A DNA stretch of 64,000 nt from Nitrososphaera sp. UBA210 (GCA_002494895.1 DADA01000083.1:1-64000), one strand, 5' to 3'; positions 41,588-50,373 are shown, numbered from the stretch's first letter. Program-made: numbers and translations. The notes: generated from the letters alone by a model not told the origin.

Positions 41588-42253
41588 ATGGTAACCAATA
41601 ATCAAATTCTGGAGCTGGTCAAAAAGGCGCGGGAAGGATCTACCAAGCGCAAGTTTACCCAGTCTGCAGAATTGACTCTTGTTCTGAAGGATATCGACGT
41701 AAAGAAGGGATTCAACCTGAACGAAGTGGTGGCGCTGCCCCACAAGCCCAGCAAGCAGCCGACAATATGCGTCATAGCGTCCGGCGACATGGGCACCAAA
41801 GCCAGGAAGGCCGGAGTAGAAAAAGTAATGGATCCGCAAGAGCTCGACAGGCTTGGGACCAACAAGCGCGAGGCGCGCAAGCTGGTGAGGGCACACGACT
41901 TTTTCCTGTCAGACACCGGCCAGATGGCTACAGTCGGTCGCTCGCTCGGGCAGTTCCTTGGGCCAAAGGGCAAGATGCCAACCCCTCTCCCATACGGGGC
42001 GCCGGTTGAGACCATAGCCAACCGGTTCCGCAATTCGGTCAGGGTGAAGGCAAAGAACCAGCTCAACCTGTCCGCCAGAATAGGCGACGAAAAAATGGAA
42101 GACAGCCAGCTCGTGGAAAACGCAGGCGCCATTATTTCAGCCATAGAGAAAAAGCTGCCGCAGGGCGACAAGAACATCCGAAATGCGATGGTGAAGTTCA
42201 CTATGGGCAAGACTGCGAAGCTGACGGCGCTTGCCAAGGAGAAGAAGGAGTAG
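41588..42253 (+). CDS. rpl1: Large-subunit ribosomal protein L1 (uL1)
   Basis: A 221-residue uL1: FNLNEVVALPHKPSKQPTIC at the RNA-binding edge, DFFLSDTGQMATVGRSLGQF and the signature LGPKGKMPTPLPYG are intact. L1 forms the mobile stalk that helps deacylated tRNA leave the E site and in many archaea represses its own operon. It is followed after two bases by L10. L11, often just upstream in archaea, is not seen here. Confidence 0.95.
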   Translation: MVTNNQILELVKKAREGSTKRKFTQSAELTLVLKDIDVKKGFNLNEVVALPHKPSKQPTICVIASGDMGTKARKAGVEKVMDPQELDRLGTNKREARKLVRAHDFFLSDTGQMATVGRSLGQFLGPKGKMPTPLPYGAPVETIANRFRNSVRVKAKNQLNLSARIGDEKMEDSQLVENAGAIISAIEKKLPQGDKNIRNAMVKFTMGKTAKLTALAKEKKE

Positions 42254-42255
42254 CC

Positions 42256-43146
42256 ATGTCGTCACAGATAGCACAGGGGCAGCGAAAGCATTACCCAAAG
42301 AAAAAGAGGGTGATGTACCAGGAGCTCCAGGATCTTCCGGGCAAGTACAGCGTGATAGCGCTTTCCAAGATGACCAAGGTCAGGGCCACCCAGCTCATGG
42401 CGATCCGCAAAAAGTTCCGAAACGATATCAAGATCAGGATAATCAAGAACAAGGTTGCGATCAGGGCATTTGAAAAAGTAAAGGGAGTGACCGGAATCGA
42501 GAGCCTGAGCAAGCAGCTCGAAGGCCAGTGTGCACTCATGTTCACAGACATCAGCCCGTTCAGGCTTAACCTGATATTTGCACAGAACAAAGTCTTTCTG
42601 GCCGCCAAGGGAGGCGACATCGCCAGCAAGGACATTGTGGTTCCTGCGGGCAACACTGGCATTGCACCCGGGCCGGTCCTGTCAGAGTTCAAGGTAGCCA
42701 ACGTACAGACAAGAATTGACCAGGGCACGATATGGGTGAGCAAGGACACCGTGGTTGCAAAGCCTGGCGACGTGATTTCAATGCCGCTTGCATCACTTCT
42801 GAGCAAGCTCAACGTAAAGCCGATAGAAGCCGGAATAGCAGTCAACTTTGCTATAGCTGAAGGGCTGCAGTTCAAGGAACAGGATCTGCGGATCAACCTT
42901 GAAGAGTACAGGGACGATCTTGTCAGGTCTTTCCAGCAGGCACTGGCTCTTGCGACAGAAGCAGGATACATGACGCCGGAGACGGTCAAGCCACTTCTGG
43001 CAAAGGCACAGCAGCAGGCAAGGTCGCTTGCAGCTGAAGCAGGATATGTCTCACCCGATACCGCCGAGTTTGTTCTGCCAAGGGCACACGCAAAAGCCCA
43101 GGCGCTAGCGGGCAAGGCCAAGGAAAAAGGCTACAGCGCGCAATAG
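42256..43146 (+). CDS. rpl10: Large-subunit ribosomal protein L10/P0 (uL10), tail-less
   Basis: A 296-residue uL10: N-terminal rRNA-binding domain (KYSVIALSKMTKVRATQLMA ... IRIIKNKVAIRAFE), the archaeal/eukaryotic insertion domain (about 110-190), and C-terminal helices with two similar units (ATEAGYMTPETVKPLLAKAQ and AAEAGYVSPDTAEFVLPRAH) that should bind L12 dimers. The usual charged, GALFG-like tail after these helices is absent; the protein ends GKAKEKGYSAQ. Forms the base of the GTPase-recruiting stalk. No L12 gene follows. Two bases separate it from L1. Confidence 0.93.
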   Translation: MSSQIAQGQRKHYPKKKRVMYQELQDLPGKYSVIALSKMTKVRATQLMAIRKKFRNDIKIRIIKNKVAIRAFEKVKGVTGIESLSKQLEGQCALMFTDISPFRLNLIFAQNKVFLAAKGGDIASKDIVVPAGNTGIAPGPVLSEFKVANVQTRIDQGTIWVSKDTVVAKPGDVISMPLASLLSKLNVKPIEAGIAVNFAIAEGLQFKEQDLRINLEEYRDDLVRSFQQALALATEAGYMTPETVKPLLAKAQQQARSLAAEAGYVSPDTAEFVLPRAHAKAQALAGKAKEKGYSAQ

Positions 43147-43226
43147 CGACTCTATGCTCACTCCGAAATGCTTTGCAACTCGATTGTCAATAACGATTAT
43201 TAGTTGCATTTGACGAATTAGGAACC

Positions 43227-44303
43227 ATGCTAAAGGTAGCGGTTGTCGGCGCCACCGGTGCGGTAGGTCAAGAGTTCGTTGTGGCCCTTAACAAGCACAA
43301 GTGGTTTGAACTAAAGCAGATGGCAGCCTCCGAAAGGTCGGCGGGCAAGAAATACATTGATGCGATCCGGGATCCGAATTCCGGCATCCTGAGATGGCAC
43401 AACCGGGAGGAAGTGCCAGAGTACGTCAGGGACATGGTCGTCAGCAGTGTAGACGACATCAGGCCCGAAAATTTTGACCTTATCTTTACCGCCCTAGAGT
43501 CCGATGATGCCAAGCTTGTCGAGCCCAAGTTCGCCAAAACTACTCCAGTCATTAGTACTGCGGCCGCATTCCGCTACGAAACCGACGTCCCGATATTGAT
43601 ACCCGGCATAAACGACAGCCACGCCGAGCTATTGAGCTCGCAGAGCAAGAACAGAGGGTGGAAGGGATTCATTGCGCCGCTTCCAAACTGCACGACCACT
43701 GGAATGGCGATCACGCTAAAACCCATCCAGGACAGATTCGGAATCGAGAAAGTATTCATGACTTCAATGCAAGCAATTTCGGGTGCCGGCCGGTCACCCG
43801 GTGTGGTGGCTCTTGACATCATGGACAATGTTATCCCATACATTCCCAAAGAGGAGGAAAAAGTGCAGGTCGAGACAAAAAAGATCCTTGGCAGCATGAA
43901 CAACGGCTCCATAGCACCCGCGCCGCTCAAGGTCAGCTGCACCTGCACGAGAGTTCCGGTGCTTGACGGGCACACCGAATCGGTCTTTGTGGAAACAAAG
44001 CAGCCTGCCGAACCGGAGGACGTAAAAAGAGAGATGCTGAAATTTTCAGAGAACGTGTCAATCAAGAGCCTGCCAACTGCGCCAAAGGACTATATCATCG
44101 TGCATGACGACCCGACGAGGCCGCAGCCAAGAATAGACCGCGAAATAAACGACGGCATGACAACCGTGGTGGGAAGGCTTCGCAAAGACACAGCGTTTGA
44201 CAACGGCATCAAATATGTTTTGCTTTCGCACAACGAAAAGATGGGGTCTGCAAAGGGCGCGGTTCTGCTTGCCGAAATGCTGAAAGGCCTCGGCACGCTC
44301 TAG
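43227..44303 (+). CDS. asd: Aspartate-semialdehyde dehydrogenase (archaeal type)
   Basis: A 358-residue NADP-dependent enzyme: Rossmann GATGAVGQ (9-16), catalytic Cys155 (PLPNCTTTG), QAISGAGRSPG, and acid/base His249 (VLDGHTE). It makes aspartate semialdehyde for lysine, threonine and methionine. The related malonyl-CoA/succinyl-CoA reductase of the 3-hydroxypropionate/4-hydroxybutyrate carbon-fixation cycle belongs to the same family, so this is the main alternative in an ammonia-oxidising archaeon; the sequence alone does not decide. Transcribed alone after a GATTATTAG TATA-like element. Confidence 0.87.
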   Translation: MLKVAVVGATGAVGQEFVVALNKHKWFELKQMAASERSAGKKYIDAIRDPNSGILRWHNREEVPEYVRDMVVSSVDDIRPENFDLIFTALESDDAKLVEPKFAKTTPVISTAAAFRYETDVPILIPGINDSHAELLSSQSKNRGWKGFIAPLPNCTTTGMAITLKPIQDRFGIEKVFMTSMQAISGAGRSPGVVALDIMDNVIPYIPKEEEKVQVETKKILGSMNNGSIAPAPLKVSCTCTRVPVLDGHTESVFVETKQPAEPEDVKREMLKFSENVSIKSLPTAPKDYIIVHDDPTRPQPRIDREINDGMTTVVGRLRKDTAFDNGIKYVLLSHNEKMGSAKGAVLLAEMLKGLGTL

Positions 44304-44459
44304 CTTTTCGCCGCCGCAAACAATCAGTCAATTCCAGGTTTGATGATTGTAAGCATTTTCTAGCTCATTCTTGCTAAAAATTGCTAATTGACACGGTCTT
44401 TGACTAGACTTCATAGGTTTATTAATCCCCGAAATCATGATCTAGCTGCGATATCCTCA

Positions 44460-44924
44460 ATGGGAAGAATTGACGATCTGGATGTGAAAATCCTGGGCGA
44501 GCTCGCAAGGGACGCCAGCATTTCAGTCCCGCGCTTGTCAAAAAAGATCAACGTGAATTCTTCAGTCGTCTACAGCAGGATAAAGCGCCTTGTAAAGCGA
44601 GGTCTGATCAAAAAGTTCACGATCATCATCAACGACGAAGCGCTTGGCTTTAGTGTAAAGGCGCTCACCGGAATCAACATGGATTCAAAGCTCAGGGACA
44701 ACGTGTTAAACGAGCTCTTCAAGATCCCGGAGGTCAGGGAGGTTGCAGAAGTTACCGGAAGGTTCGACGTGCTGGTGACGATGACTGCCCGGTCGCTTGA
44801 CGAAATGCACCAGCTGATATCCGAAAAGATCGGCCGGATCGAGGGCGTGCAAAAGACAGAGACCTTTATCGAGATGCGAAAGACGACTCGCGAGATGGCC
44901 TATCCGACCTCGATCGCTAAGTAG
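44460..44924 (+). CDS. Lrp/AsnC family transcription regulator
   Basis: A 154-residue protein: helix-turn-helix (DDLDVKILGELARDASISVP ... SVVYSRIKRLVKRGLIKKF) followed by a RAM ligand-binding domain (ALTGINMDSKLRDNV ... VTGRFDVLVTMTARSLDEMH). Such regulators form octamers and sense amino acids. I chose ATG at 44460 (MGRIDD) because the in-frame TTG at 44388 lies upstream of the TATA TTTATTAAT (44418-44426). It follows asd and could sense a product of that pathway; this is inference. Confidence 0.9.
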   Translation: MGRIDDLDVKILGELARDASISVPRLSKKINVNSSVVYSRIKRLVKRGLIKKFTIIINDEALGFSVKALTGINMDSKLRDNVLNELFKIPEVREVAEVTGRFDVLVTMTARSLDEMHQLISEKIGRIEGVQKTETFIEMRKTTREMAYPTSIAK

Positions 44925-44974
44925 CTAGGTTCCCCCTGGTAAGTACAAAGCAAAATGAATCGCTGATCGCAACA

Positions 44975-45280
44975 GTGTTTGGCTATTCGCCACAGATGAG
45001 GATACTGAACTATCTGCTTGACTTTCCCACAAACGACTTTACAAAGAAGGAGATAATCCAGGCACTGGGCATGAGCAAGCAAACGTTTTACAAGTATTTT
45101 GGCAATATTGAAGAGTCAGGAATGATCAAGGTCAACAAGTCGATAGGCAAGGCCAAGCTGTGCAAGATAGATAGGTCGAACCCGATGATAAAGACGATCA
45201 CAGAATTCGAAAGGAAACTATCGATGCAAATAGCGGATCATGAAGAGAAAAAGACGAAACAGCCCGTCGCTGCTGGGTAA
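44975..45280 (+). CDS. Winged-helix transcription regulator, 101 aa
   Basis: A small wHTH protein: QMRILNYLLDFPTNDFTKKE, recognition region ALGMSKQTFYKYFGNIEESG, wing IKVNKSIGKAKLCKI, and a lysine-rich tail. This is a common thaumarchaeal single-domain type. The GTG at 44975 is the only standard start in the open stretch, though similarity of the upstream codons (QNESLIAT) to protein-like sequence leaves a longer form possible. Lies 50 bases after the Lrp gene, same strand. Confidence 0.75.
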   Translation: MFGYSPQMRILNYLLDFPTNDFTKKEIIQALGMSKQTFYKYFGNIEESGMIKVNKSIGKAKLCKIDRSNPMIKTITEFERKLSMQIADHEEKKTKQPVAAG

Positions 45281-45370
45281 CACCTCAAAAGTCCTAATGG
45301 TGGGAGATAAGATCAAAAGAACTAACGCTTTTATAACAAACAATGTCACTTTAGACCCGGCCGCTAGGAC

Positions 45371-46264
45371 TTGACGATACCCCACCAGATAACCGCAGGC
45401 AGCACGGTCAAGAATTATTACGAGCTTACAAAACCCAAGATCTGGTACCTGCTTGTTTTTACGGCATTTGGCGCGGCCCTCACCGCATCGTTTCTCTTTG
45501 ACATTCCCATCAGTCCAATTACCTGGATCCTATTGATCGGAGGAGTAGCCGCCGGATCTGCGGCGGCAGACGCGCTGACAGGCTATAACGACCGGGACAT
45601 TGACGCAATAATGGATCGCACAAAGGACAGGCCGATCCCGTCCGGCAGGATCTCACCCCAAAACGCGCTGGTATTCGGGCTAGTGCTGGCCGGCATTTCG
45701 CTGGTCTCTGCATGGTTCATCAACCCGTGGGCGTTCGGGCTTATGGCCTTTGGGCTCTTTGACAATATCATTGTCTACAGTAAATGGCTGAAGCGCCGAA
45801 GCCAGTCAAACATTATACTTGGCGGCTTTTCAGGCGGAGCTCCCGCGCTCATTGGCTACGTCGCCGTTACTACCCAGAATATCGAGATTGGACTCGTAAT
45901 GGCCGCTCTTGTCTTCCTTTGGATCCCTACTCACATCTGGAGCCTTGCGCTGCACGTAAAGAAGGACTATGCAAAAGCCGGAGTCCCAATGCTCCCGGTA
46001 GTCTCGAGTGAAAAAACCTCCGTCAGAGTCATAGCAGGGACGACACTGATGATGGTTGTCTTTAGCGTCCTTCCGTTCTTTTTCAACCAGTTCGGAATGA
46101 TCTACCTTGCCACCGCGGGCGTTTTCGGTGCTGTCATGATTGCGCTGTCAGTCTGGCTCTTGACCAAGCCAAGCGAAAAAGCGTCGTGGACCGTATTCAA
46201 GTTTTCAAGCCCCTACCTTACCGCTCTCTTTATTGCCTTCATGGTCGACGCCTTCCTGAAGTAG
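45371..46264 (+). CDS. ctaB: Protoheme IX farnesyltransferase (heme O synthase)
   Basis: A 297-residue UbiA-family prenyltransferase with about nine TM helices. The N-terminal motif NYYELTKPKIWYL, the first Asp-rich loop YNDRDIDAIMDRTKDRPIP (Mg-diphosphate binding) and the second loop VKKDYAKAGVPMLPVV are those of CtaB/COX10, which adds farnesyl to heme b for heme-copper oxidases. TTG start. Its last 60 bases overlap the convergent nep1 gene, a long overlap for two conserved genes. Confidence 0.92.
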   Translation: MTIPHQITAGSTVKNYYELTKPKIWYLLVFTAFGAALTASFLFDIPISPITWILLIGGVAAGSAAADALTGYNDRDIDAIMDRTKDRPIPSGRISPQNALVFGLVLAGISLVSAWFINPWAFGLMAFGLFDNIIVYSKWLKRRSQSNIILGGFSGGAPALIGYVAVTTQNIEIGLVMAALVFLWIPTHIWSLALHVKKDYAKAGVPMLPVVSSEKTSVRVIAGTTLMMVVFSVLPFFFNQFGMIYLATAGVFGAVMIALSVWLLTKPSEKASWTVFKFSSPYLTALFIAFMVDAFLK

Positions 46265-46966
46265 CTTTTCGCATTCGTAGACCAGCCTTGCGATAACGAC
46301 ATGTGCTTCCAGCCCGATGTCGCTTATCGAATAAATAGGTCCGAGCTGCCTGGTGGTTCTTTCCGCAAAGTGGCTCTTGGGGAAGCCCCCAACAACAAAT
46401 GCACAATTTTTCACGCTTGTGCAATTGCCGGCAACTTTTTCAGCAGTGCTTCTGACGCCTGCAGTTGACAGACCGATAACTTTCTCTGCTCTTATGCTTC
46501 CGAGAAGATCAATGAAGGTGCCGTCAGCTATTTCCATGAGAACCGCTCCTTCGTCGCTTTTCACTGTCCTATCTCTGAAAAGGTTCACCATCAGCCCCTC
46601 GAACCGAAAGTAGGATTTCGGGATTCTAAGGTTGTCCGCAATCGCAATTATCTTGTCATTGATGGTATGCACGTAAACCCTCATCTTGTTGCTAAGAAAA
46701 AGCGGAGTCGACAGTGCCTCCATAAGTGCGAAATGGATAATGTCGGGCCTTCCACGCTTCGTGCTGTCTTCAAGCTTTTTCATCGCGGCGTAATGGTAGC
46801 TTTTGTCCAGCAGAATTTCCGACGACTTTACTCCGAGCCGCCGGGCGTGATTTCTGACTGCGGCGTGGCCAGAAATTTCATCAGGAATAGTTTCGATTGC
46901 AGCCTCTGCGATTATGAGCGTTATCGTACCGCCTTTTGCTTCTGTCCTAATATTAAGGGGTATCAT
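46205..46966 (-). CDS. nep1: Nep1/Emg1 rRNA pseudouridine N1-methyltransferase
   Basis: A 253-residue SPOUT methyltransferase that N1-methylates pseudouridine in helix 35 of 16S rRNA and assists small-subunit assembly. Hallmarks: GRPDIIHFALMEALSTPLF, IPKSYFRFEGLM, VVGGFPKSHF (knotted SAM site) and YSISDIGLEAHVVIARLVYE. About 28 residues after this last motif belong to the region overlapping ctaB. ATG start at 46966. Family is clear. Confidence 0.93.
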   Translation of the reverse strand: MIPLNIRTEAKGGTITLIIAEAAIETIPDEISGHAAVRNHARRLGVKSSEILLDKSYHYAAMKKLEDSTKRGRPDIIHFALMEALSTPLFLSNKMRVYVHTINDKIIAIADNLRIPKSYFRFEGLMVNLFRDRTVKSDEGAVLMEIADGTFIDLLGSIRAEKVIGLSTAGVRSTAEKVAGNCTSVKNCAFVVGGFPKSHFAERTTRQLGPIYSISDIGLEAHVVIARLVYECEKLLQEGVDHEGNKESGKVGA

Positions 46967-47004
46967 CCCTGCTGGCCGTACCGGCTCCTCCTGCCAAGAC
47001 TTAA

Positions 47005-47340
47005 GTGGAACAAAAGGAAAGACTACTCCAGCGATTGAAGAAGGCAGAGCACCTCAAGGAACTTGCACATGAGCGTGTAAAGATCCTTGTGGCAAGCGCA
47101 CTGAAAGAAAGGGACGACGAGCTGTCAGCCAAACAGGCTCTGCTTGCAAAAAAAATAGCAATGCGCTTTCGACTCAGGCTTGCCTATGACATAAAGCAGC
47201 TTTATTGCAAGAGATGCAAGCAGTTCATGGTTCCCGGCAGAAACTCTAGGACAAGGCTGGGCAGGTCCGATGCAAAGGCCGTCCGGATAACTTGCCTCAG
47301 GTGCGGACATGTCTACCACAAGATCCTTCCGGCGGAATAG
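47005..47340 (+). CDS. rnp4: RNase P protein component 4 (Rpp21/Rpr2)
   Basis: A 111-residue basic protein with N-terminal helices (RLLQRLKKAEHLKELAHERV) and a zinc ribbon of two Cys pairs (YCKRCKQFMVPG and TCLRCGHVYHK). This is the archaeal Rpp21 subunit, which with Rpp29 supports tRNA 5' processing by RNase P RNA. GTG start at 47005, shortly after the divergent nep1 start. It ends at the promoter of S19e. Confidence 0.9.
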   Translation: MEQKERLLQRLKKAEHLKELAHERVKILVASALKERDDELSAKQALLAKKIAMRFRLRLAYDIKQLYCKRCKQFMVPGRNSRTRLGRSDAKAVRITCLRCGHVYHKILPAE

Positions 47341-47375
47341 GGTTTTATAGGGGATCCGGCGCAATTGGCAAATAC

Positions 47376-47831
47376 ATGGCAAAGGTTTACGATGTTCCGG
47401 CTGACGAGCTGATATCCAAGCTGGCTGAGCAGCTGCGGAAGGACAAAAAGATAGAACCCCCAGCATGGTCGGCATTTGTCAAGACAGGCTCGCACGCTGA
47501 AAGGATGCCACAGAACAAGGACTGGTGGTATCTGAGATGCGCTTCTCTCTTAAGAAAGATTTACCTTCACGGCCCACTTGGCGTTGCCGACTTGAAAACT
47601 GCCTATGGCGGCAGAAAGCAGATCGGATACAACTTGTCGCACCACAAAGACGCGGGCGGAGCCATCATCCGAAAAGCGCTTCACCAGCTCGAGGCGTCAG
47701 GTTACGCGGTCAAGGTGCAGGGCAAGGGCAGGATCATTTCCAGCGAAGGCATGAAGAAAATGGACAGGCTCGCCACAGAGATCCACAAAGAGCTGATCAA
47801 GGTCACACCGCAGCTGCAGCGCTACGCATGA
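47376..47831 (+). CDS. rps19e: Small-subunit ribosomal protein S19e (eS19)
   Basis: A 151-residue eS19: MAKVYDVPADELISKLAEQL, PPAWSAFVKTGSHAERMPQN, DWWYLRCASLLRKIYLHGPLG and GGAIIRKALHQLEASG are typical. ATG at 47376 is chosen because a TATA (GGTTTTATAG, 47341-47350) lies about 29 nt upstream and family members begin here; the frame extends upstream without a plausible start. PDCD5 follows after 4 bases, a pairing common in archaea. Confidence 0.95.
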   Translation: MAKVYDVPADELISKLAEQLRKDKKIEPPAWSAFVKTGSHAERMPQNKDWWYLRCASLLRKIYLHGPLGVADLKTAYGGRKQIGYNLSHHKDAGGAIIRKALHQLEASGYAVKVQGKGRIISSEGMKKMDRLATEIHKELIKVTPQLQRYA

Positions 47832-47835
47832 CATT

Positions 47836-48123
47836 ATGTCGTACCCACAACCGCAGCAACCAAATGACGACGATGCAAAGCGGCGCGAGACTGAAGCCGC
47901 CATGCGACAGCGTGTTCTCCAGGTATTGCTTGACACAGAGGCCCGCCAGCGGCTCATGAATATCAGACTTGTCAAGCCAGAGCTTGCCGCCACGGTGGAG
48001 AACTATCTTATCAGTGCAGCATCCTCAGGCAGGCTCAACAAGGCCCTGTCAGACGAAGAGCTAAAGCAGCTGCTCACGCGTATCCAGCAACCAAAGAAAG
48101 AGTTCAAGTTCGACCGGCGATAG
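47836..48123 (+). CDS. PDCD5-family DNA-binding protein
   Basis: A 95-residue protein with a flexible Gln/Pro/Asp-rich N-terminus and a three-helix core (RETEAAMRQRVLQVLLDTEA, RLMNIRLVKPELAATVENYL, LSDEELKQLLTRIQ), ending in the conserved basic KKEFKFDRR. Archaeal PDCD5 homologues are small nucleic-acid-binding proteins of unclear role, usually next to eS19 as here (gap of 4 bases). Confidence 0.92.
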   Translation: MSYPQPQQPNDDDAKRRETEAAMRQRVLQVLLDTEARQRLMNIRLVKPELAATVENYLISAASSGRLNKALSDEELKQLLTRIQQPKKEFKFDRR

Positions 48124-48178
48124 AGTAGCCATTGCGAGACAGTTAACTATTTAAGGTCAGCAAAGTGTTTCTCGCTTT

Positions 48179-49228
48179 GTGAAGGCAGCAGTATTTCGTG
48201 AGTATAATAAAGATCCGACCAAGGTTGTCAAGATCGAGGATGTCGATGTTCCAAAGATAAAACCAACAGAAGTAATGATAAAAGTAGAATCAGCTTCGTA
48301 CAACTATAACGACCTCTGGGCCATATGGGGCGATCCGGTAAAGACGCCGCTCCCTCATATTTCTGGCAGCGACGCGGCCGGCACAGTGGTGGAGGTGGGC
48401 TCTGACGTCACGAAACTCAAGGCCGGCGACAGGGTTGTCTCTCATTCGAACATGAGCTGCAGGGTCTGCGACATGTGCACTTCGGGCAGGGAATACGACT
48501 GCAACGAAAGAACGATCTGGGGCTTCCAGACCGGCCCGCTCTGGGGCGCGTTTGCACAGTATACCCATCTTCCAGAAGTAAACGTGGTAAAAATTCCAGA
48601 CAACGTGTCTTTCAGTGACGCGGCCGCGACTTCAATGGTGGGCATGACATCATGGCACATGCTGGTTGGCAGGGCCAAGATAAGGCCGGGCCAGACAGTG
48701 CTTATCATGGGCGGCGGTAGCGGTGTCGGCATGATCGGCATCCAGATCGCAAAGCTCTACAACTGCACGGTAATCGCGACGGCAGGCAAGCAGGACAAGA
48801 TGGACAAGTGCATAGAGCTTGGCGCCGACGCTGCCGTCAACCACAGGGAAGCGGACTGGTACAAAAAGGTGCGTGACATCACAAAGAAGCAGGGAGTTGA
48901 CGTGGTCTTTGAACACATTGGCAAGGCCACATTTCCGCAAGAAGTCGGGCTCTTAAAGATGGGCGGGACACTCGTGGCAACTGGGGCCACCACAGGTTAT
49001 GATTCGACCATTGACCTCAGATACCTTTTCTTCAAAGGCACCAACCTACTTGGGTCCACTCAGGGAACAAAGGCCGAGCTAGAGGAAGTGGTGTACTGGA
49101 TGGGCAGGGGCAAGATCAAGCCAATAATCGACACTGTCCTGCCGTTCACAAACATGGTCGAGGGACACGTAATGATGGCCAACGCCCAGCAGTTCGGCAA
49201 GATCTTGACCACGCCGCACGCCCTGTAA
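48179..49228 (+). CDS. Zinc-containing MDR-family dehydrogenase/reductase
   Basis: A 349-residue medium-chain dehydrogenase: GroES-like domain (1-130) with a structural zinc lobe (SCRVCDMCTSGREYDC), and a Rossmann domain with GGGSGVGMIG. Where classical alcohol dehydrogenases have GHE for catalytic zinc, this one has GSDAAG, as in quinone-oxidoreductase and acryloyl-CoA reductase-like members, so it may reduce a C=C bond. Acryloyl-CoA reductase of the 3-HP/4-HB cycle is a possible role but not provable here. GTG start; TATA GTTAACTATTTAAG (48142-48155) is 24-37 nt upstream. Confidence 0.8.
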   Translation: MKAAVFREYNKDPTKVVKIEDVDVPKIKPTEVMIKVESASYNYNDLWAIWGDPVKTPLPHISGSDAAGTVVEVGSDVTKLKAGDRVVSHSNMSCRVCDMCTSGREYDCNERTIWGFQTGPLWGAFAQYTHLPEVNVVKIPDNVSFSDAAATSMVGMTSWHMLVGRAKIRPGQTVLIMGGGSGVGMIGIQIAKLYNCTVIATAGKQDKMDKCIELGADAAVNHREADWYKKVRDITKKQGVDVVFEHIGKATFPQEVGLLKMGGTLVATGATTGYDSTIDLRYLFFKGTNLLGSTQGTKAELEEVVYWMGRGKIKPIIDTVLPFTNMVEGHVMMANAQQFGKILTTPHAL

Positions 49229-49267
49229 AGCGACAAGCTTTTACCTCCTCTTTTTGCTCTGGCATAC

Positions 49268-50125
49268 ATGTTCCGAAGCCTCATTTTCGTCCCAGGCAAC
49301 AACCTGCGCTTTGTCGAAAAGGCAAAGTCGCTGCAGGCAGACATCATTTGCCTGGATCTTGAAGATTCAGTCCCGGCCAATGAAAAGGACTCGGCGAGGA
49401 AGATAGTTGCAGAAGCGGTTTCACGCAGCCAGGAATATTCAGGTGAGCTTTACGTACGGACGAATTCTCCAGAGTCGGGACTTGTCAATGCGGACCTGAG
49501 CGCCGCGGCTCGCAAGGGGGTAGCAGGCGTTGTTGTGCCAAAGGTCAACGACCTGGACGAGGTCATGACGGTGATAAAGCAGCTGGCCGAAATGGAAAAG
49601 GAAAGAGGCATAGAGGCGGCAGTAATGCCATCTATCGAGAGCGCGAAAGCGGTTGTGAATGCGTACCATATTGCGAGCGCCGACGACCGAATAAACGCCC
49701 TTGTGTTTGGCGTCTTTGACTTTCTTTACGACATGAAGCTTGACTACGACGAACACGACGCGAGCAGCTTTTCCTATGCCCGCGCCAAAATTCCAGTGGA
49801 TGCCAGGGCAGCTGGCATCCATGCGATTGACGGGATCTGGCAGAAAATTGATGACATGCCGGGACTTGTCAGCGACGCAACAGCTGCAAAAAAGCTCGGG
49901 TATTCTGGCAAGAGCATTATCCACCCGAGCCAGATCGAGCCGGTTCACAAGATCTTTCGGCCCGGCAGAAACGAAATAGACTGGGCGAAAAAAGTGGTTC
50001 AGGCGCTGGGCGACGCCATGGAAAAGGGGAGCGGCAGGGGAGCCATCAGGCTGGACGGAAAGATGATAGATGCCGTGCACTACAAGCAGGCAAAGGCAAT
50101 CCTGGAATCTGAAAAGCTGGGCTAG
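49268..50125 (+). CDS. HpcH/HpaI aldolase, citrate lyase beta-like (CitE)
   Basis: A 285-residue TIM barrel: FVPGNNLRFVEKA, CLDLEDSVP (metal-binding Glu/Asp), YVRTNSP, VVVPKVN, VMPSIESA and FGVFDF ... SGKSIIHPSQI are the CitE-family motifs. Members split or form malyl-CoA or citramalyl-CoA, or act in polyester C5-acid clearance. The partner is unknown; no citrate lyase alpha or gamma gene is near, so it is a stand-alone CitE-like enzyme. TATA-like TTTTACC is weak. Confidence 0.83.
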   Translation: MFRSLIFVPGNNLRFVEKAKSLQADIICLDLEDSVPANEKDSARKIVAEAVSRSQEYSGELYVRTNSPESGLVNADLSAAARKGVAGVVVPKVNDLDEVMTVIKQLAEMEKERGIEAAVMPSIESAKAVVNAYHIASADDRINALVFGVFDFLYDMKLDYDEHDASSFSYARAKIPVDARAAGIHAIDGIWQKIDDMPGLVSDATAAKKLGYSGKSIIHPSQIEPVHKIFRPGRNEIDWAKKVVQALGDAMEKGSGRGAIRLDGKMIDAVHYKQAKAILESEKLG

Positions 50126-50157
50126 ATGCGAATTGTTGGTCTCAGAGCAGACCGCGT

Positions 50158-50346
50158 TTATTTCATGTCGGTCCCTAGCACGCCGGCGTTTCCCCAGTTT
50201 TCCCTGGAAACTTCGTAGACAAGTATGCGGACACTGTCTTCATTCGTGTTCAGAATCCTAGCGGTCTCCCTCGTCAGTATCTTTACAAGCTCGCGTTTTT
50301 GTTCGACGGTTCTCCCCTGACTCATCGTTATCTGGATGACTGGCAT
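50158..50346 (-). CDS. 4-oxalocrotonate tautomerase family protein
   Basis: A 62-residue tautomerase: Pro directly after Met (MPVIQITMSQGRTVEQKREL), the catalytic N-terminal proline of the family, then the helix RELVKILTRETARIL and the strand VRILVYEVSRENWGNAG, all in register with 4-OT. Hexameric enzymes of this size tautomerise 2-hydroxymuconate-type acids; the physiological substrate in archaea is unknown. Convergent with the CitE gene. Confidence 0.88.
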   Translation of the reverse strand: MPVIQITMSQGRTVEQKRELVKILTRETARILNTNEDSVRILVYEVSRENWGNAGVLGTDMK

Positions 50347-50373
50347 TGCCAGCTATCACCAGAGCAATTAATA

